From Flavobacteriales bacterium UBA952 (GTDB lineage Bacteria > Bacteroidota > Bacteroidia > Flavobacteriales_D > Crocinitomicaceae), in the NCBI GenBank assembly GCA_002293185.1, contig DBCS01000006.1, positions 21,116 through 85,115 of the forward strand: a stretch of DNA of 64,000 bases. Reading direction: 5' to 3'. A program made the translations under genes and the position numbers. The notes under the pieces are model-generated. The model was given only the letters and a program-made list of their open reading frames with translations. It had not been told where the DNA came from and did not search any database. Positions 25,846-35,129 of this stretch are shown here, piece by piece; within the stretch, counting starts at the first letter, position 1, and each line of letters opens with the position of its first letter.

Positions 25846-27486
25846 TTAAATCTTCAGAATAGTATTGTACTGAGCCGGCGTTTGTAAAATTTCTACACTT
25901 TTTTGAACGGCAGGGTCGGCCTTCAATTGTTGTTTGGCGCGGCCCTCTTGAAAATAATAACGAGAAATGATTTCGTCTTCAAGTAATTCGCTGATTTCTT
26001 TTCTGAATTTATCGAGGTCGCGTTCTTTGGATGGCGTTACTTTTTCTAACATTTGGTCGTATTGAGCAGCAACATCCTCAAAATAACCCTCTTTTTCAGC
26101 GGTTTCTTTCATTTTGCGCAACGCTTCTTCTGATGCTGTGGTATAATCAAAATCTGTTTGTGCCAGCACATAACTTTTAAAAGCTGCATATTCGTCATCG
26201 GTCAGCGTAAAGCTACCGGCTTCTTTGATATTTTCGTTTTGAGAGGCGTAGCGCGTGGCATAATTAAAAACATGATTCTTCACTAAGAGCATAGCTGCCA
26301 GTCGACTAAGGTCAGCTAAGCTTACCTCTATGTCAGGATCGATTCCCCGACCGTCTATAACTGGCCGCCCATTTTTGGTATAAAACGTTTTGAGCAAAGA
26401 ATCAGCTACCTCTTTGGGTTTCTGCCCGTTCTCTTTGTCATAATATTCTAAGCGCTGCACACAGCGGCCAGAAGGCGTGTAATATTTTGCAATGGTGATC
26501 TTGATTTTTGATCCGTATTTAAGATCGTAAGTGCGCTGTACCAAACCCTTGCCAAAGCTCGTTTCACCAATGACTACTGCACGGTCAAGATCTTGTAAGC
26601 TCCCCGCTAATATTTCTGAGGCTGATGCAGATGCGCCGTCAATTAAAACGACTACCGGCATCGTCGGTAAAAAAGGGTCTTCTAACGTTTTATAGGTGCG
26701 GTTTTCCTCCGCAACCCGCCCCTTTGTGGTCACGACCACTTGATTTTTAGGCACAAAAAAATTGACAATTTTGACCGCCTCGATGAGCAAACCCCCACCA
26801 TTGCCTCTGAGGTCTAGTACTAACTCTTGCATACCTTGCGCTTGTAATTTTTGGATGGCGCTTTTGACATCGGCCGCTGCTGTTTGCGTAAAAGAATTGA
26901 GTTTGACGTATCCTACTTCTGCCTGTAACATGCCAAAATAAGGGACATCGGGTAATTTGATTTCATCTCGGGTGATCTTGAAGTTTTTCTTGCCTTCGCC
27001 GGTTCTTTCTACCACCAATTCAAAAGTAGTGCCTTTGGGCCCTTTTAATGCATCTGAAACCTCTTCGGTCGTTTTCTTTTCCATGCTTTTACCGTCGATG
27101 CTGATGATTTTGTCTCCGGCCTTCAAGCCCGCCGCCTGAGCTGGTTTGCCTTGGTAAGGTTCTGAAATAAAGCTGAAATCGCCAATTTTTCTAATGAGCG
27201 CGCCTATACCACCGTATTGGCCGGTTGTCATGAGGCGGTAGTCTTCGATATTCGACTCATGGTAGTAAACGGTATAAGGATCTAGCTCCTTAAGGATGGC
27301 ATCTATGCCCGTTTTGGCCAGCTGACCGTTTTTGGTTTCGTCTACAAAGTAGAGATCGAGGTGCTCGTAGATTTGATCCATGATCTCTAAACTCTTCAGC
27401 GTTTCAAATGCGTTTGTTTGGGCATGGCCAATAAGTACACTGCACAGAAAGCACAATAAAAAGAAAGGTATTTGTATCAATTTCAT
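25846..27486 (-). CDS. S41 C-terminal processing peptidase (CtpA/Prc family)
   Basis: The periplasmic serine protease has a signal peptide (ending GHAQ at 23), an N-terminal helical region, a PDZ domain at about 85-170 (YGGIGALI, GLKAGDKIISIDGKSM), and the S41 core with DLRGNGGGLL (225-234), catalytic Ser288 in ASASASEI and Lys313 in SFGKG, a Ser/Lys dyad 25 residues apart as in D1-processing proteases. A charged ~130-residue C-terminal extension follows. It cleaves C-termini of envelope proteins. Its ATG overlaps the rnpA stop by 4 bp. Confidence 0.93.
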   Translation of the reverse strand: MKLIQIPFFLLCFLCSVLIGHAQTNAFETLKSLEIMDQIYEHLDLYFVDETKNGQLAKTGIDAILKELDPYTVYYHESNIEDYRLMTTGQYGGIGALIRKIGDFSFISEPYQGKPAQAAGLKAGDKIISIDGKSMEKKTTEEVSDALKGPKGTTFELVVERTGEGKKNFKITRDEIKLPDVPYFGMLQAEVGYVKLNSFTQTAAADVKSAIQKLQAQGMQELVLDLRGNGGGLLIEAVKIVNFFVPKNQVVVTTKGRVAEENRTYKTLEDPFLPTMPVVVLIDGASASASEILAGSLQDLDRAVVIGETSFGKGLVQRTYDLKYGSKIKITIAKYYTPSGRCVQRLEYYDKENGQKPKEVADSLLKTFYTKNGRPVIDGRGIDPDIEVSLADLSRLAAMLLVKNHVFNYATRYASQNENIKEAGSFTLTDDEYAAFKSYVLAQTDFDYTTASEEALRKMKETAEKEGYFEDVAAQYDQMLEKVTPSKERDLDKFRKEISELLEDEIISRYYFQEGRAKQQLKADPAVQKSVEILQTPAQYNTILKI

Positions 27487-27899
27487 AAGTTCATTTCTTT
27501 AATAAGTAGATCTAGTGCCTTACACAACTTTTGTTCCAAAAGTTGATAGCTCGGACGCTCATCGGAAACATAAGTTAACGAAAAAACGAGTTTTTTATTT
27601 TGAGCCTGTAACTGGTCAATGAGAGCGCCTTTGTTTTTGCGCAATACTTCGCGCATCAAGCGCTTGATATAGTTTCTATCATGTGCTCTCTTGAATCTGC
27701 GCTTTGGCGCCGAAAAGAGCACCTGAAAAGGCGCTGCATCTGAGGCCGCACCATCCAAATTCTCAAGTAAAAATAAAACCCGAAGTGGAAAAACTTTGAT
27801 TAGGCTACCATTGGCAAAAAGTTCTTCTATCTTTTTGAGGCTGCACAGCTTGAATGCTTTTGGCAAACTTTCATCGATATGAGTAGGCGTGTTAGTCAA
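27483..27899 (-). CDS. rnpA: Ribonuclease P protein component
   Basis: RnpA helps the catalytic RNA remove 5' leaders from pre-tRNA. The 138-aa protein has the FPLRVLFLL strand and the RAHDRNYIKRLMRE signature (RNxxKR box) near 78-91. The only workable start is a TTG at 27899, since no in-frame ATG occurs before the conserved core; this may tune expression. It overlaps the upstream membrane-protein gene by 8 bp and the downstream protease gene by 4 bp, away from the usual rpmH neighbourhood. Confidence 0.93.
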   Translation of the reverse strand: MTNTPTHIDESLPKAFKLCSLKKIEELFANGSLIKVFPLRVLFLLENLDGAASDAAPFQVLFSAPKRRFKRAHDRNYIKRLMREVLRKNKGALIDQLQAQNKKLVFSLTYVSDERPSYQLLEQKLCKALDLLIKEMNL

Positions 27900-28539
27900 G
27901 TTGCTTATCTGAAATTTCTTCGTAGTCGGTGAAGTCGTCTGTATCTTGCATTTGTTCAGGATCAGCTTTGGGCGGCTTAGGCAAAAAGGCTTTTAGTAAA
28001 CGGATTAATACGCTGATGACAAATAAAAAACCGAGTACTTGAAAGATAAAACCCAATAAAAATGCGTTTTCGAGGCTATGAATATTGGACTCAAACCAAT
28101 GTAAAAGGCCGATTTCGGTGAGCTGCGGATAGAAATACAAACCGATAAAGGTCATAGCCGATAGTATCAGGAGCGCAATCTCTAGATTTTTAGCATAAGG
28201 CCTTTGTTGCAGCGGCAGCTGAAAACCACCAAAAAATTTGATTTGTTCTTGTTGTTTTTGAAACTTACCGAGTAAATAAAGCATCAAAATAAGGCCGCCT
28301 GGCACTAATTTTTGCCAATCTAAGGCATATGTAGGCTTTGCAGGGTCAAAGTCGAGACAGTAGGTAAATGTGATGGAGACCAACAAGACGTACTTTATTG
28401 CTTTTAGGATGTATTGTTCTGCCAAAAATGGCGGACGCATTCCGGTGAGCACTTTATGCACTAATTCTAAAAAAAACCAAATGAAATTAAAGATGGCAAA
28501 ACGCACACCTAATTTGAAAAGGAGCGTGAGTAAAATCAT
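27892..28539 (-). CDS. Conserved-looking membrane protein of unknown function
   Basis: I cannot name a family. The 215-aa product has about five hydrophobic segments (residues 1-22, 45-62, 78-92, 118-136, 158-184) and an acidic C-terminal tail (DPEQMQDTDDFTDYEEISD). It lies between GH25 and rnpA; it overlaps rnpA by 8 bp and its ATG overlaps the GH25 stop by 4 bp, so all three are translationally coupled. Confidence 0.6.
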   Translation of the reverse strand: MILLTLLFKLGVRFAIFNFIWFFLELVHKVLTGMRPPFLAEQYILKAIKYVLLVSITFTYCLDFDPAKPTYALDWQKLVPGGLILMLYLLGKFQKQQEQIKFFGGFQLPLQQRPYAKNLEIALLILSAMTFIGLYFYPQLTEIGLLHWFESNIHSLENAFLLGFIFQVLGFLFVISVLIRLLKAFLPKPPKADPEQMQDTDDFTDYEEISDKQLD

Positions 28540-29399
28540 AAGCCGAAGTTACGAAGTTTCGTTAAGCTACCTTGAAAGAAATTGCCATCTACTGAGGCAT
28601 CAATTCCGTGCACCACCAATTTCTCTGAAAATTGATAAAAGGTCCAAGGCAAATGTGCTACTTTTTGATGGGGGCCATAAGAGGCAATCCATATTGGATA
28701 GCCGTCTATACTTCCTTTTAAATAACGCTCATAAAAATAGCGGCCCGTATAAACAATCGGCTTGCACCGGAAATGTTTTTCTACCAAATGAAGCCAATTC
28801 AGAACACCCTTTCTTAAGTTAGCGGGACCAAACGGAGACATGCGCTCTATATCCAATACTGGAGGAAAATCGCCTTTTGTTAAACTTACGTGAGCTATAA
28901 AATTAGCCGCTTGTTCGGTTGAATTCTCAAATGGACGGTAATAATGATAAGCTCCACGTTGGAGGCCTACTCTTTTTAAGTTTTGCCAATTTTGTACAAA
29001 TTGAAGGTCTTGCCCGTTACGCCCCATTGTAGCTCTTGCGATTACAAATCGAAGTGGATGTTTGGTCAGTAAAACCTCATCCCAATTGATCAGACCTTGG
29101 TATTGCGATACATCGATTCCAAAACAAAAGGTTTGGTCGTCGGCAAGGGCGGTTTCAGAGAGTGATTCAAGTGTGTTGTTTCGTAGCACTGGCCGCAGTA
29201 ACTCTATGCGGTCATAGAAACGGATAAAAACAAATATATAGCCAACAAAACCGAGTGCCAACAACCAAGGTAGAAAAGGTTTTTTTCTGCGCCATTTCTT
29301 TTTAGACCAAAGCAAAGCCAATGCAAAGACTATAAATAAACCCAGTACATACTGCGGATGATTGAGCAACCATAATACAATTGAGCGCACAAATAGCAT
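28536..29399 (-). CDS. GH25 muramidase (lysozyme) with N-terminal membrane anchor
   Basis: I chose ATG at 29399 over a GTG at 29423; it leaves two hydrophobic stretches (about 4-40 and 45-62) that anchor the enzyme. The GH25 domain starts at FGIDVSQYQGLINWDEV, and continues through ARATMG, GAYHYYRP, the catalytic VLDIER and IWIASYGP to FYQFSEK near the C-terminus. GH25 enzymes cut the MurNAc-GlcNAc bond of peptidoglycan. All expected acidic residues are visible. It is probably a cell-wall remodelling enzyme acting in the periplasm and not a phage lysin, since no phage genes are near. Confidence 0.9.
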   Translation of the reverse strand: MLFVRSIVLWLLNHPQYVLGLFIVFALALLWSKKKWRRKKPFLPWLLALGFVGYIFVFIRFYDRIELLRPVLRNNTLESLSETALADDQTFCFGIDVSQYQGLINWDEVLLTKHPLRFVIARATMGRNGQDLQFVQNWQNLKRVGLQRGAYHYYRPFENSTEQAANFIAHVSLTKGDFPPVLDIERMSPFGPANLRKGVLNWLHLVEKHFRCKPIVYTGRYFYERYLKGSIDGYPIWIASYGPHQKVAHLPWTFYQFSEKLVVHGIDASVDGNFFQGSLTKLRNFGL

Positions 29400-29410
29400 G
29401 AGCAAAGATA

Positions 29411-29977
29411 CTAATCCAAACACTTACAGGGCGGATCAATCAGTACTTTCGTATTGGGCAATCTACTCAGCAGTTGCTTGGCAAAAACAGTTCCATACAT
29501 TGTGCCTTCTATATTGAGTTTTTGAAGCTTTGGAAGTGTAAAGATACCTTCCCCAAAGTGTTCAATTGTATTGGCATATAGGTCTAAATATTCCAGTGCT
29601 TGAAGGGAGGCAATTTGTTCGGGTAAACGCGTCAATTTATTGCGATCAAGCTGTAAGATTTTTAGGTTGCTTAATGTACAGACAGACAAAGGAAAAATTT
29701 CAAATTTATTTCGGCTAAGATCCAGCTTTTCAATTGCTTGAAAAGAATTAAAATGCGCTGGAATTTGACTCAATTTATTCTTTGATAGATTTAATTCCTT
29801 CAAGTTTGTAAATCGAAATATTTCCAAAGGAAGGCTATCCCACTTTTGGCCTGAGCAGTCTAAACTTATGACGTTTTTAGGGTCTTGCTTGAGTGCTTCC
29901 TCCCATTTCATTCCTTGGGAGAAAACTAGGCTAAAAGTCCATAAATAACACAAAAAAACAATAGTACGCATAGACAT
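29411..29977 (-). CDS. Secreted leucine-rich-repeat protein
   Basis: From the ATG at 29977 (29971 is also possible) a signal peptide (RTIVFLCYLWTFSLVFSQ) is followed by a short N-terminal cap and about five 23-residue LRRs (LKELNLSKNKLSQIPAHF, IEKLDLSRNKFEIFPLSV, LKILQLDRNKLTRLPEQI, LEYLDLYANTIEHFGEGI). The protein ends in CKCLD. It is a protein-binding scaffold in the periplasm or on the surface. The longer start at 30010 would shift the signal peptide inward and is less likely. It is the first gene of the minus-strand run to 24402. Confidence 0.82.
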   Translation of the reverse strand: MSMRTIVFLCYLWTFSLVFSQGMKWEEALKQDPKNVISLDCSGQKWDSLPLEIFRFTNLKELNLSKNKLSQIPAHFNSFQAIEKLDLSRNKFEIFPLSVCTLSNLKILQLDRNKLTRLPEQIASLQALEYLDLYANTIEHFGEGIFTLPKLQKLNIEGTMYGTVFAKQLLSRLPNTKVLIDPPCKCLD

Positions 29978-30063
29978 ATGAACGAAGGTAGGAAAAATTA
30001 ATAGTAGCAAATAAGTTTAATAATTGTACTTTTAACAATATCTATACCTCTTAAACACTCCTC

Positions 30064-31392
30064 ATGATGAGATTCCTATTTACCCTTCCCCTACTTTTAA
30101 TCGCTCAATTGGGGCTTTCACAAGCAGGTCCGATCGACTTTGAACCCAATGGTTTTGGGGCTAATTGGGCCTGGACAACCTTTGAAAACGGCAATAATGC
30201 ACCCTTAGAAATTATAGCCAATCCAAACCCAAGTGGCATCAACCCTTCGAGCACTGTAAGTAAGTTCGTTGCACTCATTAATGGTGCTCCATGGGCGGGC
30301 TTTGAATCCGTACACGGGCAAGGGATCGGTATATTCAACCTCACTACTGCCAATTGTCAGATCAAAATGATGGTATATAAGTCAGTCATCAGCAATGTTG
30401 GCCTCAAGTTTGCAACACCTGCAGGCGCTTCTTCTGGAGAAATACTCGTGAGCAATACGGTCGTTAACCAATGGGAGGAACTTACTTTTGACTTTACAAA
30501 CGTGCTCAGTAATCCTACTTCAATTGGCATCGACCAAATTATCATCTTCCCTGACTTCGGACAACGTTCAGACAACAATATTTGTTACATCGACAATATC
30601 AAATTCTCCAACCAAGATGGCTCCCAAAGTGCAGCGCCAATGGTGCCTGCACCAACACCTACCTACCCAGCGGCAGCAGTGATTTCTATGTTTAGCAATC
30701 CTTACGTTGATGTAAGTGTCGACACTTGGCAAGCTCCTTGGTCGAGTGCGCAATTGACTGATATACAAATTCAAGGTAACGATACCAAACGTTACAGCTC
30801 CATGAATTTTACAGGGATTGAAACCCTTGGAGGCAATCAGCTTGACCTTACCGACATGACCCATTTTCGTTTAGATTACTGGACCGCTAACATGGATCCT
30901 TTTAAAGTCAAGTTGGTTGATTTTGGCAATGATGGCCAATATGCGGGTGGCGACGACAGTGAAAGTGAACTTAGTTTTCAGCCTGTTTCACAAGTTTGGA
31001 ACACCATAGAAATACCCCTGTCTCAATTTAACAGTTTGAATAGCTTGGCTCATTTTTCTCAACTTATCTTGTCGGGAGAACCAGTTGGCACCGGTGTTGT
31101 ATTTATTGATAACGTCTTGTTTTTTGATGAAAGCCAAACCGGCTTGGAAAATACAGCACTTGAAGAACTGTTGATTTATCCGAATCCGTTTGACGATGTT
31201 GTCCAAATAAAAGGAAAAGAGCTGATCAGCTCAATTGAAATCTATAACACGCTTGGACAACAATTAATGGCGTTAGCTTGCAGTCAAAACGAGTTGAGTA
31301 TACCTACGACAAAACTGACTAGCGGAATTTATTTGGTAAAGATCAAGACTCAAAATGGTCAGAGCCAACAGTTTAAAATTCTGAAGAACTAA
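30064..31392 (+). CDS. T9SS-secreted protein with two carbohydrate-binding-like beta-sandwich domains
   Basis: The signal peptide ends at GLSQ (~20). Two jelly-roll-like domains follow: residues ~22-185, with NQWEELTFDF and ICYIDNIKFSN, and ~205-360, with TDMTHFRLDYWTANMDPFKVKL, QVWNTIEIPL and VVFIDNVLFFDES. The YIDNI/FIDNV strands are typical of carbohydrate-binding modules attached to laminarinases and alginate lyases in flavobacteria. No catalytic domain is present. The C-terminus (IYPNPFDDVV ... GIYLVKIKT) is a T9SS sorting domain. It is probably a glycan-binding surface protein. Its last 20 bp overlap the convergent ribF. Confidence 0.82.
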   Translation: MMRFLFTLPLLLIAQLGLSQAGPIDFEPNGFGANWAWTTFENGNNAPLEIIANPNPSGINPSSTVSKFVALINGAPWAGFESVHGQGIGIFNLTTANCQIKMMVYKSVISNVGLKFATPAGASSGEILVSNTVVNQWEELTFDFTNVLSNPTSIGIDQIIIFPDFGQRSDNNICYIDNIKFSNQDGSQSAAPMVPAPTPTYPAAAVISMFSNPYVDVSVDTWQAPWSSAQLTDIQIQGNDTKRYSSMNFTGIETLGGNQLDLTDMTHFRLDYWTANMDPFKVKLVDFGNDGQYAGGDDSESELSFQPVSQVWNTIEIPLSQFNSLNSLAHFSQLILSGEPVGTGVVFIDNVLFFDESQTGLENTALEELLIYPNPFDDVVQIKGKELISSIEIYNTLGQQLMALACSQNELSIPTTKLTSGIYLVKIKTQNGQSQQFKILKN

Positions 31393-32323
31393 GTCTTTTA
31401 AAGTAGGCTCTTACCGCCAACTCATCTTTTTTGAGTTGATCCTTGAGGGCCTCTAAATTTTCGAACCTTTGCTCTGAGCGCATGCGTTCGTGTAAGCAGA
31501 GTGCCAAATAAGCTTCGTAGATGTCTGACTGAAAATCAAAGAAATGAACTTCTATTTTTCGTTCAACTTTTGCTTCTTTGATGGTTGGGCGCCAACCAAT
31601 ATTCATCATGCCATATAAAGTTTGACCTTCGAACTCGCTTGATACTGCATAAACGCCATCGGCGGGCAGCATTTTTTCAGATTCGGTCAGTTGTACGTTA
31701 GCGGTCGGAAAACCAATGCTGCGACCGTTTTGCAAGCCGCGCGAGACAAACCCAGAAACTTGATAAGGTTGGCCTAAATACGCGTTTGCCGTGGCAATTT
31801 GGCCTTGTTCTATGGCCTTACGTATTTTTGAGGAGCTAATGTAAACGGCGTCAATTTGCTCTACAGGAATCTCTTTCACTTCAAAAGCTCCTGCTGCTTC
31901 ATAGTTGCGCAAAAATGCTAAGTTGCCTTGACGATCATGACCAAATTGGTGGTCGTAGCCGATAATGACACTTTGCGCGTTCAAACCTTTGATCAGGATC
32001 TCCTCTACAAATTTGGCTGCCGTTTGCTGCGCAAAAGCTTCATTAAAATTGAGTACAACTAGGTGGTCGAGGCCCATTGCTTTTAACCGGGTAAGTTTTT
32101 CTTCTTGCGTTTGAATCAGGCCCAAAGGCTCGTCAGGAAAAAGTACGCGGCGTGGGTGTGGATGAAAAGTCAAAAGTACCGAAACTAAACCCCGTTGTTT
32201 GGCCTCGGCACATACCGTTTTGAGTATTTTTTGATGACCTAAATGCAGGCCATCGAAGGTCCCGATGGTAAGGACCGTTTTTTGATGAATAGGGAAACTT
32301 GATAATTGCGTATGAAGCTCCAT
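31373..32323 (-). CDS. ribF: Bifunctional riboflavin kinase/FMN adenylyltransferase
   Basis: RibF makes FMN and then FAD. The N-terminal nucleotidyltransferase domain has TIGTFDGLHLGHQKIL (~20-35) and YISSSKIRKAI (~165). The C-terminal riboflavin kinase domain begins near 185 with FVSRGLQNGRSIGFPTANV and contains the GFPTAN signature and YGMMNIGWRPT. Length (316 aa) is normal. Its ATG shares one base with the queA stop (TAATG). Confidence 0.95.
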   Translation of the reverse strand: MELHTQLSSFPIHQKTVLTIGTFDGLHLGHQKILKTVCAEAKQRGLVSVLLTFHPHPRRVLFPDEPLGLIQTQEEKLTRLKAMGLDHLVVLNFNEAFAQQTAAKFVEEILIKGLNAQSVIIGYDHQFGHDRQGNLAFLRNYEAAGAFEVKEIPVEQIDAVYISSSKIRKAIEQGQIATANAYLGQPYQVSGFVSRGLQNGRSIGFPTANVQLTESEKMLPADGVYAVSSEFEGQTLYGMMNIGWRPTIKEAKVERKIEVHFFDFQSDIYEAYLALCLHERMRSEQRFENLEALKDQLKKDELAVRAYFKRLSSSEF

Positions 32324-33381
32324 TAGAGAATGAGCATGGCGTCCCCGTAAGAATAGAAACGGTACTTTTCTCGGACCGCTTCATCATAAGCTTTGTGCAT
32401 GAGTTCGTGGCCCATAAAGGCGGAAATCATCATGAGTAGTGTGGAAAGCGGCGTATGAAAATTCGTAATGAGGCTATCGGCAATACTGAACTCGTATGGC
32501 GGAAAAATAAATTTGTTGGTCCAGCCTTCGTAGGGTTTAAGCATGCCGTCTGTTGATACAGAAGTTTCGATAGAGCGCATGGAAGTGGTGCCAATTGCAC
32601 AAACTTTACGTTTGTGGCGCTTGGCGTCATTGACCATATCTGCCGCTGCTTCAGGAATAATAGCTTGCTCAGAGTCCATTTTGTGTTTGGTGAGGTCTTC
32701 TACCTCAACCGAACGAAAGGTTCCAAGACCCACATGAAGCGTCAGCTCGGCAAAATTGATTCCTTTGAGCTCCAAACGTTTGAGTAATTGCTTGGAAAAA
32801 TGCAGGCCAGCAGTTGGCGCTGCAACCGCACCTTCTACGCTTGCAAATACAGTCTGATAACGCTCTTCGTCTTCAGGTTCGACTTCTCTTTTGATATATT
32901 TTGGAAGAGGTGTTTCACCGAGCTCAGTAATTTTTGCTTTGAATTCTTCGTAAGGACCATCGAATAAGAAACGAAGTGTACGACCCCTTGAAGTGGTGTT
33001 GTCAATGACCTCAGCAACTAAAGAGTCGTCTTCACCAAAGTATAGTTTGTTACCGATGCGGATTTTGCGGGCTGGATCTACGAGAACGTCCCAAAGGAGG
33101 CTTTCACGATTGAGCTCACGCAATAGAAAGACTTCGATTTTGGCCCCCGTTTTTTCTTTATTGCCGTACATACGCGCAGGAAATACACGCGTGTTGTTTC
33201 TGATCATGACATCGCCTTCATTGAAGTAATCCAGGATGTCGCGAAACATTTTATGTTCTATGAGGCCCGTAGAACGGTGCACGACCATTAGGCGACATTC
33301 GTCGCGGTTTTCTTCTGGATAATTAGCGATTAATTCTTCTGGGAGGTTGAAGTCAAAATCTGAAAGTTTCATTTTACTCAT
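32323..33381 (-). CDS. queA: tRNA preQ1(34) S-adenosylmethionine ribosyltransferase-isomerase
   Basis: QueA transfers the ribosyl group of SAM to preQ1 at the wobble position to form epoxyqueuosine. The 352-aa chain shows MKLSDFDFNLPEELIANYP, RNNTRVFPAR, VAAPTAGLHF, LTLHVGLGTFRSV and GTTSMRSIE, all conserved family segments. MSK before MKLSDF is an optional short extension; starting at M4 is equally good. It is coupled to ribF by a 1-bp overlap. Confidence 0.95.
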   Translation of the reverse strand: MSKMKLSDFDFNLPEELIANYPEENRDECRLMVVHRSTGLIEHKMFRDILDYFNEGDVMIRNNTRVFPARMYGNKEKTGAKIEVFLLRELNRESLLWDVLVDPARKIRIGNKLYFGEDDSLVAEVIDNTTSRGRTLRFLFDGPYEEFKAKITELGETPLPKYIKREVEPEDEERYQTVFASVEGAVAAPTAGLHFSKQLLKRLELKGINFAELTLHVGLGTFRSVEVEDLTKHKMDSEQAIIPEAAADMVNDAKRHKRKVCAIGTTSMRSIETSVSTDGMLKPYEGWTNKFIFPPYEFSIADSLITNFHTPLSTLLMMISAFMGHELMHKAYDEAVREKYRFYSYGDAMLIL

Positions 33382-33465
33382 AGGACCATCATTTAATCCC
33401 TACACAAAGGGAGCGCAAAGATACAACAACAAGACCCCCTATGTCAAGTATTTGAGCAACTATTT

Positions 33466-35127
33466 CTAGAATTGGAAGTAAACAAAGGCTTTGAAGGTAT
33501 CCGAAACCGCTTGGTACATGACAAAAATAGCAAACGCAAATGTAAGTGCCTGTAATGGCATTGGCCATTTAGAGAAAAATAACACCGTATTGTCTTTCCA
33601 TTTTTGAGGCAACCAATGGCTGATGAAGCCGAGCATAATCAGGCAGAATACCCATTGGAAATTGGTCCATACTTTCCACCAAATTGCGGAAGTCCAATCA
33701 AAATGCGTAGTTACAACACTCAGAAACTGCAGCGGTTGGTCTGGCTCGGGCAAGCGGAACCAAATGCGCGTAAAGGTGATAAAAGTTAGGGTCAAAAAGA
33801 TGCGCCAACCACGAATGAACCAAAAAGTACTTTTCTCATAAGGACTGATGCGTTTCCAGTAATTATACAAGACCAAAGCAGTACCATTCATGGCACCCCA
33901 AATCACAAAATTTTGGCTCGCACCATGCCACAAGCCGCCAACAATCATCGTAATCAGCAAATTGAGATCTCGGACCGCAAAAGTGCGAAAGGCTTTCCAA
34001 AATTGCCAAAGCAATAAATAAACAAGCAGTAGAATTCCATAGGTATACCACAACTCGATCCAGCCAGTAATGAAATACAAGAAGCTCAGAATGACGACTG
34101 TCAGGATGGCGGTGCCCCATGAGCCTTTTTGATTGCCGCCAAGAGGAATATAAAGGTAGTCTCGAAGCCAAGAACTTAATGATTTGTGCCAGCGGCGCCA
34201 AAAATCTGCAACAGAAACCGCTTTATAAGGTGAATTGAAGTTCTCGAGCAAATTAAAGCCCATCAATTTTGATACACCAATTGCCATATCGGTATATCCA
34301 GAAAAATCCGCGTAAATCTGTAAAGAATATGCAAACATAGCAATGAGTGCCACAAAACCAGGATATGCATCTGGCGCATCGAGTACTTTATCAATAAAAT
34401 GAACGGCAATGTAGTCCGCAAAAATAAGTTTCTTTAATAAGCCCTTGCCTATCATCCAAAGTGCCCAAGAAAAATCATACTTACTGAGTTGATACGGCTG
34501 GCGAATTTGAGGGATAAAGTCTCTGGCACGTACGATAGGGCCTGCAATAAGGTGCGGGAAATACGTAACATAGAATGCGTAGTCAAAGAAATTTTTGGCA
34601 GCCGCGATTTCCTTGCGAGAGATGTCTATTAGATAGGATATGTTATGAAAAGTAAAGAAGGATACGCCTATTGGAACCAATATTTTATCCACAAAACTCC
34701 CCTTTCCAAACCACTCATTACCAAGGACAGCAAACTGATTGACTACGTTGTAATCTGTCCCAAACTGTGCATTAAAGGCATCGGTAAAAAAATAAGCATA
34801 CTTGAAATAAAATAAACCGAATAAGTTGATGACTAGGCCCAAAATGAGCCATATTTTACCTGTTTTTAAACCTTTTTTGGCATGGACAGCTAATCCAATC
34901 AGGTAATTAAACAAAAGCATAAAACCCAAAAGCAATACAAAATTGCCTGAAGTCTTGAAGTAAAAAAAGAGGCTGACTCCCGTCAAAAAAATACTTCGGA
35001 GCAAAAACCGCTTGTGAATCAGTACAAAGACAGCCATTACAGCTACAAAAAACAACCAAAAATCGAGTCTGGTAAAAAGCAGGCTCTCTTGTTGTTGCCA
35101 GGAGAATATTTCGTGTAAGCGATTCAT
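33466..35127 (-). CDS. MBOAT-family O-acyltransferase (AlgI/DltB-like)
   Basis: The 553-aa, ~12-helix membrane protein has the MBOAT hallmarks: SFFTFHNISYLIDI, YFPHLIAGPIVRAR, DFWRRWHKSLSSWLRDYLYIPLGG and the catalytic histidine in VGGLWHGAS. Such proteins pass acyl groups across the membrane to modify polysaccharides, teichoic acids or peptidoglycan. Two SGNH hydrolases encoded immediately upstream (2-bp gap and 4-bp overlap) are the likely periplasmic transferases that finish the reaction. The acceptor is unknown. Confidence 0.93.
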   Translation of the reverse strand: MNRLHEIFSWQQQESLLFTRLDFWLFFVAVMAVFVLIHKRFLLRSIFLTGVSLFFYFKTSGNFVLLLGFMLLFNYLIGLAVHAKKGLKTGKIWLILGLVINLFGLFYFKYAYFFTDAFNAQFGTDYNVVNQFAVLGNEWFGKGSFVDKILVPIGVSFFTFHNISYLIDISRKEIAAAKNFFDYAFYVTYFPHLIAGPIVRARDFIPQIRQPYQLSKYDFSWALWMIGKGLLKKLIFADYIAVHFIDKVLDAPDAYPGFVALIAMFAYSLQIYADFSGYTDMAIGVSKLMGFNLLENFNSPYKAVSVADFWRRWHKSLSSWLRDYLYIPLGGNQKGSWGTAILTVVILSFLYFITGWIELWYTYGILLLVYLLLWQFWKAFRTFAVRDLNLLITMIVGGLWHGASQNFVIWGAMNGTALVLYNYWKRISPYEKSTFWFIRGWRIFLTLTFITFTRIWFRLPEPDQPLQFLSVVTTHFDWTSAIWWKVWTNFQWVFCLIMLGFISHWLPQKWKDNTVLFFSKWPMPLQALTFAFAIFVMYQAVSDTFKAFVYFQF

Positions 35128-35129
35128 AG

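Noticed and set aside
27892..28539. Possible YidC-like insertase, since it precedes rnpA
   Set aside because: The length (215 aa) and helix pattern differ, there is no conserved YidC core, and YidC usually lies downstream of rnpA, not upstream.
31697..31705. Another GTTAGCGGT, the outer-arm sequence of the left-edge palindromes
   Set aside because: It lies inside the ribF coding sequence in the conserved GFPTANV region, without a partner arm or inner stem; a chance nonamer.
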